From CAZVIJ01 sp964626735 (GTDB lineage Bacteria > Patescibacteriota > Dojkabacteria > JAOAGR01), in NCBI GenBank assembly GCA_964626735.1, contig CAZVIJ010000001.1, forward strand, positions 34,194 through 98,193: a DNA stretch of 64,000 nucleotides. The letters run 5' to 3'. Positions 36,899 through 45,799 of this stretch are shown here, piece by piece (the stretch's first letter is position 1; the number at the start of each line of letters is the position of its first letter). The position numbers and the translations under genes are program-made. The notes under the pieces were generated by a model. It did no database searches. It saw only the letters and a program-made list of their open reading frames with translations, and was not told the DNA's origin.

Positions 36899-37417
36899 AT
36901 GGGTATGCTCAAATTCGCAAGCTTCCTCTTCAGCTCCTTCATCATTACGACGGCATCCGTGCTGTTCATCAATCAGCAAACGAAGCATACCTACATCGAA
37001 GCCTCGCCCGCAAAACGGCAGGTGCTTGGCGTCACGACTATCAATATTCCCGGAGCGACAAAAAGGGCAGAGATGGCCCCCGCGTCGGACGTGGTCGTTG
37101 AAGTTCTCGATACCAACAAGAAACCGGTTGAGGGGGCAGTTGTCAGGCTCGCCGATTCCGGAAAAACATCTATCTCGGACAAGAACGGGCAAGCAAAATT
37201 CTCAGAAGTGAAGCATGGCGATGTTTCGCTTGTCGTCGAAAAAGACTACCAGAAAGAGAATGTGCACTTAACCGTAGCCTCCGAAAGCAATACGCTCACG
37301 TACAAGGTGAATACCCCTTTCAACAACAACGTCCCGTTGGAAATCGCTATTGCATCTTGCCTCACGGTAAGCTTGACCGCAGGAGCTATCCTGCTACTGT
37401 ATAAGAACAAACGATGA
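36899..37417 (+). CDS. Membrane-anchored protein with carboxypeptidase-regulatory-like beta domain
   Basis: The 172-residue protein uses the ATG at 36899 (another at 36905 is possible). It has an N-terminal hydrophobic segment (KFASFLFSSFIITTASVLFI) and a beta-sandwich domain with VEVLDTNKKPVEGAVVRLADSG and ISDKNGQAKFSEV, the pattern of carboxypeptidase D regulatory-like (Ig/transthyretin-type) domains. A second helix lies near the C-terminus (about 145-166). It overlaps the next gene by four bases and the beta domains of the two proteins are related, so they form a paired surface unit. Confidence 0.65.
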   Translation: MGMLKFASFLFSSFIITTASVLFINQQTKHTYIEASPAKRQVLGVTTINIPGATKRAEMAPASDVVVEVLDTNKKPVEGAVVRLADSGKTSISDKNGQAKFSEVKHGDVSLVVEKDYQKENVHLTVASESNTLTYKVNTPFNNNVPLEIAIASCLTVSLTAGAILLLYKNKR

Positions 37418-38649
37418 GCAAGAAATCCACGACTAAGAATTTTCTCGTCACGACCGCCTTCATTCAAATCGCACTCGTCATCGGCATGATTCCCGTCTAT
37501 GTCCACGCAAATGCGCCGCGCAACGAGAACCCGGAACATGGACTTGTTGGTTCAATTGTTTCGGGCGGACAGCGGTCGACGCATAACACGGTGACGATCA
37601 ACGTGCAGAGCTTCGCGTTCTCGCCTACATCGGTCACGATCAACGTGGGGGATACAATCACCTGGCAAGATCACGATAGCGCAGGACATACCATCGTATC
37701 TACCGGTTCGCCGAGCTTCACCGGCTCGGGAGGATCTTTCAACGGCTCGACCTATTCGTATACGTTCAACTCTGCCGGTACTTACCAATATCGGTGCGGA
37801 CCGCATTCGAGCATGACGGGAACGATCACGGTGCAGGGAAGTGCTCCGACGAATACGCCAACCCCAACGCCGACCGCTACTCCTACACCGACTCCGACGC
37901 CTACAGCCCCGCCGTCTTCCGGTACCACGAATACCCCGACGCCAACGCCGACCAAGATTCCCGGAACAACGCTTACCGTCACATCGACAGCCTCAAAGAC
38001 TCCGACACCTACCGGAAAAGCTACCGGAACGCCAACTCCTACATCGACATTAATTCCTAGCACGACAACGACACCCACAACAACTCCGGACGTTTTTACC
38101 GCGCAAACCACCATTACTCCGACGCCGGAAATTTCCGCCACTCCTACGCCTCCTTCGAAATATACCTTCAGGCTGAAAGTTACCGATGCGAAGGGTAACC
38201 CGATCGCCAACAAGGATGTAACGCTCGATACCGGTGCACGGACGGTGACCGATAAAGATGGATACGCTTCATTCGATAATGTCGAACCCGGCACCCATAC
38301 CGTACAGGTCGGTCATGGTAAAACGCTGGAAACCAGCCAAATACTTGTTGGAGGTACCAACGCAATATTCGAGACGGCATTCCAATCGGCTAAAGCATCG
38401 GAAGGATCGAATTGGACGTTGCCGTTGCTTATCGCCGTTCCTATCCTGCTTGCGGGCGGAGGTGTGGCATTTATCAAGGTGCGGGAAAAGAAGCTCCACG
38501 ATTTGAACACCAAACGACATCTCAATATGGATAATCCGGGCAAAACCGTTTTGCAGCCGCAGCCGGGAAACACTCCCGTTACGCCGACGGTTACCGTAAC
38601 GCCGCTCGATTCGAATAGGATTGAGGATCCCGGTACCCCATCGGTGTGA
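37414..38649 (+). CDS. Surface cupredoxin with Thr/Pro linker, regulatory-like domain and C-terminal anchor
   Basis: The 411-residue protein has a signal peptide (about 10-34) and then a plastocyanin-like domain (about 60-145) with a full set of type 1 copper ligands: His in DSAGHTIVS, then Cys, His and Met in YRCGPHSSM. A Thr/Pro-rich linker (about 145-245) follows, then a carboxypeptidase-regulatory-like domain (KVTDAKGNPIANKDVTL, DKDGYASFDNVEPG), a transmembrane helix (about 330-352) and a cytoplasmic tail. It probably carries electrons or binds copper at the cell surface. No oxidase or partner is visible nearby. The second domain is related to that in the overlapping upstream gene. Confidence 0.8.
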   Translation: MSKKSTTKNFLVTTAFIQIALVIGMIPVYVHANAPRNENPEHGLVGSIVSGGQRSTHNTVTINVQSFAFSPTSVTINVGDTITWQDHDSAGHTIVSTGSPSFTGSGGSFNGSTYSYTFNSAGTYQYRCGPHSSMTGTITVQGSAPTNTPTPTPTATPTPTPTPTAPPSSGTTNTPTPTPTKIPGTTLTVTSTASKTPTPTGKATGTPTPTSTLIPSTTTTPTTTPDVFTAQTTITPTPEISATPTPPSKYTFRLKVTDAKGNPIANKDVTLDTGARTVTDKDGYASFDNVEPGTHTVQVGHGKTLETSQILVGGTNAIFETAFQSAKASEGSNWTLPLLIAVPILLAGGGVAFIKVREKKLHDLNTKRHLNMDNPGKTVLQPQPGNTPVTPTVTVTPLDSNRIEDPGTPSV

Positions 38650-38674
38650 CATCTACGCGATTTCATCATACAAT
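38646..38674 (+). promoter_or_regulatory. lepA promoter
   Basis: GTGACA (38646-38651) and TACAAT (38669-38674) are 17 bases apart. The lepA ATG is 11 bases beyond the -10 element with no Shine-Dalgarno sequence, so the leader would be about four bases. Confidence 0.5.
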
Positions 38675-38685
38675 CGTAGGTACCA

Positions 38686-40548
38686 ATGTCGCAGGATAAA
38701 ATCAGAAATTTTTGCATAATCGCGCATATCGACCACGGAAAATCTACCCTTTCGGACCGCTTGCTCGAAACCACCGGGACGATCGATAAGCGTGTCCTGC
38801 ATGACCAATTCATGGATACGCTCGATCTGGAGCAGGAGCGGGGGATTACCATCAAGCTCCAAACCGCCCGCATGACCTATCACTACAAGGGTGAAACGTT
38901 CACGCTCAACCTCATCGATACCCCGGGACACGTAGATTTCGCGTACGAAGTCTCACGCTCCCTTGCCGCATGCGAAGGCGCGATACTGCTCGTCGACGCC
39001 GCGCAAGGCGTTGAAGCCCAGACGATCTCGAATGCATTCAAGGCGATTGAGCATGACCTTACCATTATTCCGGTCGTCAACAAGATCGACTTGCCGAATG
39101 CCGAACCTGAACGTCGGGCGCAAGAGTTTTGCGATATGCTCGGGTTTAAGATGGAGGAAATCGTCTTCACGTCCGGTAAGACGGGGGCTGGAATCGAAGA
39201 CCTTCTCGAATCGATCATAACCCGCGTTCCCTCACCGAAAGGCTCAAGGGAAGATAAGCTCCAAGGTCTTATTTTCGATTCGTTTTACGATGACCATAAG
39301 GGCGTAGTCGCGCAAGTGCGTTTCCTGAACGGCAGCGTTACGAAGCAAGACCTGGCGATGAAGCGAAAAGTCAGATTTATTGCAAAGCAGAACGATTTTC
39401 AACCGTTGGAGATCGGCTATATGACGCCAATCCTCGTCGAATCCGACCATATCGATACGGGCGAGGTCGCCTATATCGCTACCGGCCAAAAAGACATACA
39501 GAAAGTCCGCGTCGGCGATACCGTTACGTGGGCCGACGATCCATCAGAACTTTTGCCCGGCTACGAAAAAGCGAAATCAATGGTGTACGCCGGTCTTTTC
39601 CCGGTCGACTCGAATAAGCAAGTTGAGTTCAGGGAAGCGCTTGAAAAGCTAGCCCTGAACGATGCGGCGCTCAATTACGTCCCAGAGGCATCGCAAGCGC
39701 TCGGTCTGGGGTTCCGATGCGGGTTCTTAGGTCTGCTGCATATGGAAATCGTGCAAGAGCGTCTGGAACGGGAGCATAATATCGATCTCGTTATCACGGC
39801 GCCCTCGGTAGAGTATAAGGTAAAGCTCACGACCGACCGGCTCAAGACGGAAAGCTACAAACCAACCGATTTCGACGAGCAAGGTCGTCTAACCATTACT
39901 TCGGCAGCCGACTTGCCAGATGCGTCGCATATCCTCGAAATCTCCGAGCCTTGGGTCAATGCAGAGATCATCACGCCTTCCGATTACATCGGGGACATCA
40001 TGACGCTCTGCCAAGAAAAACGGGGAGTGTACATCAATACCGAATACGTTAAGTCCACGAGCTCGAACCTCGACCGGGTTATCCTTAAGTACGATATACC
40101 ATTGGCTGAGATAATAACCGACTTCTTCGACAGAATGAAATCTATCTCGCACGGATACGCTTCGCTCGATTACACGTTCAAGGACTATATCGCAGGCGAT
40201 ATCGTAAAACTTTCGATACTGGTAAACGGAGAAGCGGTCGACGCGCTTTCGATGCTGGTCGATCAGGAATCTTCAGTGTATGAAGGAAAGAAACTCGTGG
40301 AACGACTCAAGAAAGTTATTCCGAAGCACCAGTTCAAGGTGCCCATACAGGCAGCGATTGGCGCCAAGATAATCGCTCGAGAAGATATCCCTGCATACCG
40401 TAAAGATGTCTTGAAAGGCTTATACGGAGGAGATCACCGAAGGAAGATGAAACACCTTGAGCGGCAGAAAGAGGGTAAGAAGCGGATGAAGCAGTTCGGA
40501 AGCGTAACGATTCCGCAAGAGGCATTCCTAGCCGTACTCAAGAAATAG
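38686..40548 (+). CDS. lepA: Elongation factor 4 (LepA)
   Basis: The 620-residue GTPase begins with IRNFCIIAHIDHGKSTLSDRLLE (P-loop), then QERGITIKLQT (switch I), LIDTPGHVDFAYEVSRSL (G3) and VVNKIDLPNA (G4). Domains II, III and V follow, then the LepA-specific C-terminal domain with HQFKVPIQAAIGAKIIAREDI, KDVLKGLYGGDHRRKMKHLERQKEGKKRMK and IPQEAFLAVLKK. EF4 acts on stalled or stressed ribosomes. It ends directly next to the convergent stop of the gene at 40549, with no room for a terminator. Confidence 0.98.
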   Translation: MSQDKIRNFCIIAHIDHGKSTLSDRLLETTGTIDKRVLHDQFMDTLDLEQERGITIKLQTARMTYHYKGETFTLNLIDTPGHVDFAYEVSRSLAACEGAILLVDAAQGVEAQTISNAFKAIEHDLTIIPVVNKIDLPNAEPERRAQEFCDMLGFKMEEIVFTSGKTGAGIEDLLESIITRVPSPKGSREDKLQGLIFDSFYDDHKGVVAQVRFLNGSVTKQDLAMKRKVRFIAKQNDFQPLEIGYMTPILVESDHIDTGEVAYIATGQKDIQKVRVGDTVTWADDPSELLPGYEKAKSMVYAGLFPVDSNKQVEFREALEKLALNDAALNYVPEASQALGLGFRCGFLGLLHMEIVQERLEREHNIDLVITAPSVEYKVKLTTDRLKTESYKPTDFDEQGRLTITSAADLPDASHILEISEPWVNAEIITPSDYIGDIMTLCQEKRGVYINTEYVKSTSSNLDRVILKYDIPLAEIITDFFDRMKSISHGYASLDYTFKDYIAGDIVKLSILVNGEAVDALSMLVDQESSVYEGKKLVERLKKVIPKHQFKVPIQAAIGAKIIAREDIPAYRKDVLKGLYGGDHRRKMKHLERQKEGKKRMKQFGSVTIPQEAFLAVLKK

Positions 40549-41058
40549 CTACTTCACGACGACCGTAAATTTAAGATTGCTGCTGTAGCACTTGAAGGTG
40601 TAGGTACCCGAAGATGAAAAAGTGAGCGGAAATTTGCTCGCCTGCCCGAATAACTGTAGTGAGTACCCCAGCTCATCGTTGACGAGGTCGTCGCACGTTG
40701 CATTCACATCCTTCACTATTCTGAAAAAATAATCTTGCCCCTTGGTAACGGTCGTGCTCGCTGGCTGGATGGAATCGGGGGATATGGTGAAGTCGATATT
40801 TTTTGCGTTAGGATCGACTTTTATAGATCCAACCATAGGCCCGGTCGGAAGCGGCGTCGGTGTTGCAGAAGTCGTTGCGTTCGTTGAGAACTTTTTTGAG
40901 GCGTTTATAAACTTGGAAACCGAGTAGAGAAGCAGGGTTAAAACGATAAGAATGATAAGAAAGAAAAAAAGTGCGATTTTCTTGGGATCGGCTTGCTGGC
41001 GGCGGGCAGTGCGTTTAGAATTCTGCTTTTTCTTGGAGTTTTTCTTGCGAGAGCTCAC
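40549..41058 (-). CDS. Membrane-anchored protein with cupredoxin-like fold lacking copper ligands
   Basis: The 169-residue protein has a very basic N-terminus (about 1-26), one helix (about 28-48, IALFFFLIILIVLTLLLYSV), a short Thr/Pro linker, and a beta-rich outside domain. The domain ends FSSSGTYTFKCYSSNLKFTVVV, which recalls the last strands of cupredoxins, with one Cys but without the His and Met ligands of a copper site. The function is unknown. Its stop abuts the lepA stop. Confidence 0.65.
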   Translation of the reverse strand: MSSRKKNSKKKQNSKRTARRQQADPKKIALFFFLIILIVLTLLLYSVSKFINASKKFSTNATTSATPTPLPTGPMVGSIKVDPNAKNIDFTISPDSIQPASTTVTKGQDYFFRIVKDVNATCDDLVNDELGYSLQLFGQASKFPLTFSSSGTYTFKCYSSNLKFTVVVK

Positions 41059-41206
41059 TTTCCATATGGTATCACAGGTACATGAAAATTGGGGAAGGGA
41101 GCTAAGGATAATTTTAAGTATTGAGGAACAGAATTCTAAACCAGTATCATTGTTAATTACATAATAATCTAATCGTTTTGTTTCTCCCTCCCCTTATTTT
41201 TATAGT

Positions 41207-41228
41207 ACCCCGAAATTTCACTCGGGGT
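41207..41228. terminator. Hairpin downstream of metG
   Basis: ACCCCGA and TCGGGGT arms (7 bp) enclose an eight-base loop, starting five bases after the metG stop. There is no U run on the minus strand after it, so it may be a 3' end stabiliser or a factor-dependent end. The rest of the 175-base region 41059-41233 shows nothing recognisable. Confidence 0.45.
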
Positions 41229-41233
41229 GTCTA

Positions 41234-42985
41234 CTATTTGGCGGTGCTCTGCTTAAACTCTTCTATCTGCTCGGGCTCGATTTTGTGGAATAATGGATCG
41301 AATGTCTCGGGTAGCTGAAGTTGTGACGGATCGAGAACTTGGAACTGATAGCGGGACGAACCGACCGTCGATGAAAGACCTGGAATGCCGAGCAATTCGG
41401 AAAGCTTATCCACGGAGCCGGGGATAAATGGTGCCAAAAGGATGCGAAGCGTATTCACTATCTGAAGGCAGGTATAGATCGACTGTTCCGCTTGAGCGCG
41501 ATTCTCTTTAATGCTGACCCAGGGTTCGGTTGATGCGAAATACTGGTTGCCGGTTTTCGAGTATTTCAGAATCGTATTGAGAGCATTCACGAAGTTTCCC
41601 TGATACATCTCACGGGAGACTTGCTCAAATACTTCATCGGTTGCCTTGCGAATATTCGGGTCGATAACCTGATTTTCGATTGCGATCGAACCGAGCTTGT
41701 TGCGGTAAAATACCAGCGTGCGGTGTATGAAGTTCCCTACATTGCCGACTAAATCGCTATTGATCGTTGCCGAAAACTCTTCCCATTTCCAGTTCGCGTC
41801 GCTCGACTCGGGCAATATTGATGCTAAGTAGAACCTTACCGGATCCACTCCGAAAAACTCCCCTACCTTTTGCGAATCGATATGGATGCCTCTGCTTTTC
41901 GAAAACTTCTGCCCGTCAAGATTGAGAAAGTGGTTGATGATCGGCTGGTCGGGCAAATTGAACGCACCAGGCTTTTCATGATCCGTTCCCAAGATATCCT
42001 TTATGCCGATCAATTGCCCAGGCCAGAAAATGGTATGGAATGCGAGGTTATCTTTACCCATGAAATAGTAGTGCTTGGTGTTTTCGTTTTTCCAAAAGTC
42101 TTGCCAATCCGTCTCGGGATGCGATTGTGAATATTCGATCGCTGCCGAAAGGTAGCCGATAACTGCATCGAACCATACGTAAAATCGTTTTGACGAAGCG
42201 TTGTCGAGGAGCAGTTCCGGCTTGATTTTCCGAATTTCTTCAACAGGAATCTCGACGCCCCAGTCGAGATCTCTCGTGATAGCGCGCGGCTGCAGGCCTT
42301 CCTTAAGCCAGCCTTTAGTCTCACGATATACCCACTCGCGCCATGGTTCGCTCTCATTCTTGCTCTCGACGAATGCAAGGATGTCGCCTTCCAGCTTATC
42401 GAAATCGAGGTAGTAGTGCTCGGTTTCCTTCAAGGTAACCGGCGTACCTCCGATTTTACTTTTGGGGCCGATCAGCTCGCCCATGCCGAGCGTTCTGCCG
42501 CAATTTTCGCATTGGTCTGCCCGCTGGTCCTTTGCATGACAATAGGGACATTCGCCCTCGACATACCGGTCAGGCAGGAACCTGTTCTCTTCTACCGAGA
42601 AATACTGTTCTTCCACCTTTTTAGAAATGTAGCCGTTTTCCAAGAGCCGTAAGAAAACCAGTTGGGTGATGCGTTTATGATTATCGGTTTCGGTTGTCGT
42701 GAAAAGGTCGTAGCTTACCCCATAGAGCCTGATAAGTTCGCGAAGTTTTGGATCAAACTCTCCGACGATATCGAGCGGTTTGACGCCTTTCTTGTCAGCC
42801 GCGACCGTTATCGGGGTTCCGTGGCAATCCGAACCGGATACCATAAGGGTCTTATGCCCCCGCAGTCGTACGAATCGGGAAAAAATATCGCAGGGTATCA
42901 GGTAGCCCGCCAAATGCCCCACGTGAATGTCGCCATTTACGTATGGCCAAGCGACCGCTATGAATATGTTTGTTTCTGTGTTCAT
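41234..42985 (-). CDS. metG: Methionyl-tRNA synthetase
   Basis: The 583-residue class I synthetase has VAWPYVNGDIHVGHLAGY (HIGH motif as HVGH) near residue 12. It has a zinc knuckle CPYC...CENC near residues 138-160, the specificity segment RAITRDLDWGVEIP, and DGQKFSKSRGIHID (KMSKS motif as KFSKS). The C-terminal anticodon-binding helical domain is present; the extra tRNA-binding EMAP domain is not. The -10 hexamer TATAAC (42996-42991) lies five bases before the ATG, so the mRNA is predicted leaderless even though AAAGG directly precedes the ATG. Confidence 0.97.
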   Translation of the reverse strand: MNTETNIFIAVAWPYVNGDIHVGHLAGYLIPCDIFSRFVRLRGHKTLMVSGSDCHGTPITVAADKKGVKPLDIVGEFDPKLRELIRLYGVSYDLFTTTETDNHKRITQLVFLRLLENGYISKKVEEQYFSVEENRFLPDRYVEGECPYCHAKDQRADQCENCGRTLGMGELIGPKSKIGGTPVTLKETEHYYLDFDKLEGDILAFVESKNESEPWREWVYRETKGWLKEGLQPRAITRDLDWGVEIPVEEIRKIKPELLLDNASSKRFYVWFDAVIGYLSAAIEYSQSHPETDWQDFWKNENTKHYYFMGKDNLAFHTIFWPGQLIGIKDILGTDHEKPGAFNLPDQPIINHFLNLDGQKFSKSRGIHIDSQKVGEFFGVDPVRFYLASILPESSDANWKWEEFSATINSDLVGNVGNFIHRTLVFYRNKLGSIAIENQVIDPNIRKATDEVFEQVSREMYQGNFVNALNTILKYSKTGNQYFASTEPWVSIKENRAQAEQSIYTCLQIVNTLRILLAPFIPGSVDKLSELLGIPGLSSTVGSSRYQFQVLDPSQLQLPETFDPLFHKIEPEQIEEFKQSTAK

Positions 42986-42990
42986 CCTTT

Positions 42991-42996
42991 GTTATA
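42991..42996 (-). promoter_or_regulatory. -10 element of metG
   Basis: TATAAC on the minus strand ends five bases before the metG ATG. The 166-base region 42986-43151 otherwise holds only a small CCGC-CTTA-GCGG hairpin near 43052-43066 and AT-rich sequence. Confidence 0.5.
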
Positions 42997-43151
42997 GAAA
43001 GTAATAAAAATAATAGGTTAATTCAAGAAAACCTTGGTTCTTTGATGGAAATAATAGAATAGCCGCCTTAGCGGGGCATAGTCAAAAGGTAGATGGACAC
43101 GAACGTCGTACGTAACATTGGCATAATAATACCATAGGACCGGTTATTCGA

Positions 43152-43955
43152 CTACTTTTGCCCTTCAATGTACGATTTGCCGATTTCGTAGGAAACAGGA
43201 ATATGGTAGCGCTTATGCAGGTACGCCTGGATGCCGGCGTAAATGAGCGTCACGTAGCATACGACGTTGATGATACCTAAGATGTAATCGGAGAGTATCC
43301 AGGCGTCGATGAGCTTGAGGACAAGCCAGACGGTAAACCAAAGCGCTTGAAATACGATGCTGTTGCGGGTATGCCAAAGCACCTCCTCATCATCGACCGA
43401 TTTGAAAAGGAGGACGAACGCGGCAACGACGGGCACAACGTAAATGATCAGCTTCAAGAGTTCATGCGAATTTATTTCTACCTTGATCGTCGGATTCGAA
43501 GGAGGTGCCTGGTGATACTGGCTGACATCGAGCGGAGCAACTTGGCTTCGTACGGTTTGCGCATTAACTGGCTGCTGCGGGGCGAAGTTGGTTGGAGGCG
43601 GCGGCACTTGCTGGTAGCTTGATGGCTGCTCTACGGCGTGCTGCGGAAGAGGCTGAACCTGCACCGGCTGCTGTACTGGTACCGGTTGGGGAGCTGGCGC
43701 CGGTTGATTTTGCATCGGATGGATTTCCACGACTTGCGGGTTTGATGACTGTTGCGCAGTCGGTTGCACCGCTTCATTGCCGAGAACCTTTTGGAAATTG
43801 TTCGGGTTTATATAGACTTCCTGCCCATTGGGTTGAACCGGCTGAGCAGGGCTCGGTTGAGCAAAATCCTGTCGTGCATTGAGATATTGCTGGTGCTTGT
43901 CAGCGTACTGCCCGTTCGATTGGGCCTGTTGGCTATTGTTCACTGGTTGCGGCAT
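43152..43955 (-). CDS. Pro/Gln-rich protein with DUF4870/Tic20-like membrane domain
   Basis: The 267-residue protein has a long disordered N-terminus rich in Gln, Pro and Ala (1-150). A C-terminal domain of about 100 residues has three to four helices: KLIIYVVPVVAAFVLLF, WHTRNSIVFQALWFTVWLVLKLI and YILGIINVVCYVTLIYAGIQAYLHKRY. The HTRNSIVFQ segment matches the HaRQai.fq pattern of DUF4870/Tic20-like proteins, whose function is unknown. It lies 28 bases after the PilM-like/LytR_C gene on the same strand. Confidence 0.7.
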   Translation of the reverse strand: MPQPVNNSQQAQSNGQYADKHQQYLNARQDFAQPSPAQPVQPNGQEVYINPNNFQKVLGNEAVQPTAQQSSNPQVVEIHPMQNQPAPAPQPVPVQQPVQVQPLPQHAVEQPSSYQQVPPPPTNFAPQQPVNAQTVRSQVAPLDVSQYHQAPPSNPTIKVEINSHELLKLIIYVVPVVAAFVLLFKSVDDEEVLWHTRNSIVFQALWFTVWLVLKLIDAWILSDYILGIINVVCYVTLIYAGIQAYLHKRYHIPVSYEIGKSYIEGQK

Positions 43956-43983
43956 CTTTGTTTAGTATACCAAGTTCGAAATT

Positions 43984-45645
43984 TTATCTCGCCCCCAGTA
44001 CGACAAGGATGTCGTCCTTAAGGTTTGGATCGTTTACTGATTGCGCTGAAGGATAGCTCGGCTCGATGAGCGTAACGATTTCATCGGCAAGTTTCTTCGC
44101 CCTCGGATCCTTATACGAGATTTTCGTCGTTTGAACTCCTTTTACGGGATTGTTGCCCGGAGCCTTGGTCTGGAACCCGGCGCCCTTGAGAATCCCGGTG
44201 ATCTTTTGCGCTTCGCCGGTTACGAAATTTCCGTTAAGCACCTGTACGGCTATCTCGGTCTTTGCAAGATCGGCTGTCGCGTCGCCCGCACCTGGCGTCG
44301 GCGTGACGGTTACGGAAGGGGTTCCCGTAACGACCGGCGTTCCGCTAACGGTTGGCGTCAAAGTAAGCGTAGGTGAGACGGCAACGGCATTCGGAATAGC
44401 AGTCGGCGAAATTTTGGGGGTAGTCGTTACCTTGACAGTGCTCGGGGTCTTATTCGTGCTGACTTTATCGGAAATCTTTTTTCCCATATACCCGAGGAGG
44501 GCAAGCAGGGCAACACCAAGCAAGATAGAAGCTACGACAACTTTTACGTTCCAATTATTTGAAAGTTTTGCCGACGATTTCACGACCGTACTTCTCGTTG
44601 CGGGAGTAGTATAGGCAGTCGGTGAGTAATTTGCCGGCGGTACATCGACGGTCGGAAGGGAGAACTTTCCGGGATTTGCGGGAGGTGGAGGAGTAAGCTG
44701 CTTATCATCAATCTGGGTTACCTGCGGCATCAGGAAGCCTTGATTGAAATCGGATGCCATGCAAGCCTTGATTAAACCTTTGAGGGTAACCACCGAGATC
44801 GGATCGTATCCGGCATCTTCACTGCCGCCTGAAGGGATCCAGCTGAAATCTATGCCGGTGCGCTGCAAATAGCTTTGCACCAAATCGGAATCGAATTTCG
44901 GGCTTTCGATGACGTAAATCTTTTTAACGCCGAGCGCTGTTTCTTTCGATTGCTTCGCGTATTGAACGACCTCGTCGATTGCCTTGTCGAAATTTTCGTT
45001 GAACTCGATGACATTGTGTCCCCATACCGATTCTAGATGCACGCCATTAGAGTCGGCGAGGAAAAACTTGAACCCTTTATCGGCCGGATGCAAAAGAAGC
45101 GTTGGACCAACGAACTGCTCTTTGAGATCCTCGTAGATGCATTGGAACGTTGGAAAAATGCTCTCGACCGGGATATTCAGGGGCTCGAAGAGTTCCATGA
45201 ACGGTTCGAGGTTGTCGATGCGGATCGCGTTTGTCAGGAAGAAAACTTTGCGGTTGAGCTCATGTATCGGCCGGTTGATGAGGAAAAGTTTCGATGCCGA
45301 GAAGTTGAATTTCTCTTCGATAGCTTTATGGAGTTCGTATTCGTTAATTCCTTTCTTGTCTTTCTCGACTTCAAACTTCGTGATCAAGACTTTATTGTCG
45401 GGAATCGCCAACCACGCAGCGTCGATTTTGTTTTGGCTTTTGGAAACCGACGTGACGAGATTTTTTACGATCTGCTGCAGATGGGGGACGTCGTAGATAA
45501 CCCCTTCCTCGAGGATGCCGCTTTCGATCTGAATACTATCGATTGCGATAATATCGACCTTCCTGCCGGAAATTTGGGCTAGTGCGCAGAATACCGAGGT
45601 CTTTGAAAATTCAACGCAGACAACGGTTTTGTTAAAGCTAAACAT
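43984..45645 (-). CDS. PilM-like domain fused through a membrane helix to a LytR_C domain
   Basis: The 553-residue protein has a PilM/FtsA-like actin-fold part at residues 1-300 (VVCVEFSKTSVFCALAQISGRKVDII, KNLVTSVSKSQNKIDAAWLAIPD). The phosphate-2 Gly-rich motif is weak, so ATP binding is doubtful. A Pro-rich stretch, one transmembrane helix (about 374-396), a Thr/Pro linker (400-455) and an outside LytR_C domain follow (IAVQVLNGN, ITGILKGAGFQT, KKLADEIVTLI, DDILVVLG). The result joins a cytoplasmic assembly ATPase-like domain with a wall-side domain in one chain. The promoter at 45664-45692 is among the best in the window. Confidence 0.75.
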   Translation of the reverse strand: MFSFNKTVVCVEFSKTSVFCALAQISGRKVDIIAIDSIQIESGILEEGVIYDVPHLQQIVKNLVTSVSKSQNKIDAAWLAIPDNKVLITKFEVEKDKKGINEYELHKAIEEKFNFSASKLFLINRPIHELNRKVFFLTNAIRIDNLEPFMELFEPLNIPVESIFPTFQCIYEDLKEQFVGPTLLLHPADKGFKFFLADSNGVHLESVWGHNVIEFNENFDKAIDEVVQYAKQSKETALGVKKIYVIESPKFDSDLVQSYLQRTGIDFSWIPSGGSEDAGYDPISVVTLKGLIKACMASDFNQGFLMPQVTQIDDKQLTPPPPANPGKFSLPTVDVPPANYSPTAYTTPATRSTVVKSSAKLSNNWNVKVVVASILLGVALLALLGYMGKKISDKVSTNKTPSTVKVTTTPKISPTAIPNAVAVSPTLTLTPTVSGTPVVTGTPSVTVTPTPGAGDATADLAKTEIAVQVLNGNFVTGEAQKITGILKGAGFQTKAPGNNPVKGVQTTKISYKDPRAKKLADEIVTLIEPSYPSAQSVNDPNLKDDILVVLGAR

Positions 45646-45663
45646 CGGCAGTTCTCTTCATAA

Positions 45664-45692
45664 AATATAGTTTTTTGATGGTGTCTTGTCAA
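45664..45692 (-). promoter_or_regulatory. Promoter of the PilM-like/LytR_C fusion gene
   Basis: On the minus strand a perfect TTGACA (45692-45687) and TATATT (45669-45664) are 17 bases apart. GAAGAG lies nine to ten bases before the ATG as a ribosome site. The rest of the 154-base region 45646-45799 is without visible features. Confidence 0.7.
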
Positions 45693-45799
45693 TTTGGATT
45701 GTACTGTGGAATAAGAAATCCTTCCTCTCGAACGAAGAAGGCCCCGCTCAAAATGCATCGAGTAATGGTAACGTGGGTGGTCATGGATTTCTGTTGCCA

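Noticed and set aside
37782..38294. Long Val/Gly-rich ORF on the minus strand opposite the Thr/Pro linker
   Set aside because: It is the antisense of a low-complexity ACN/CCN codon repeat; such repeats create long shadow frames, and the plus-strand gene has a signal peptide and two clear domains.
43052..43066. CCGC-CTTA-GCGG hairpin upstream of metG, as a T-box or riboswitch
   Set aside because: The stem is only four to five pairs, no T-box or antiterminator sequence is visible, and the -10 element lies between it and the gene.
42986..43151. Possible tRNA gene in the region before metG
   Set aside because: No cloverleaf, TTCGA-type T-loop or acceptor pairing could be drawn.
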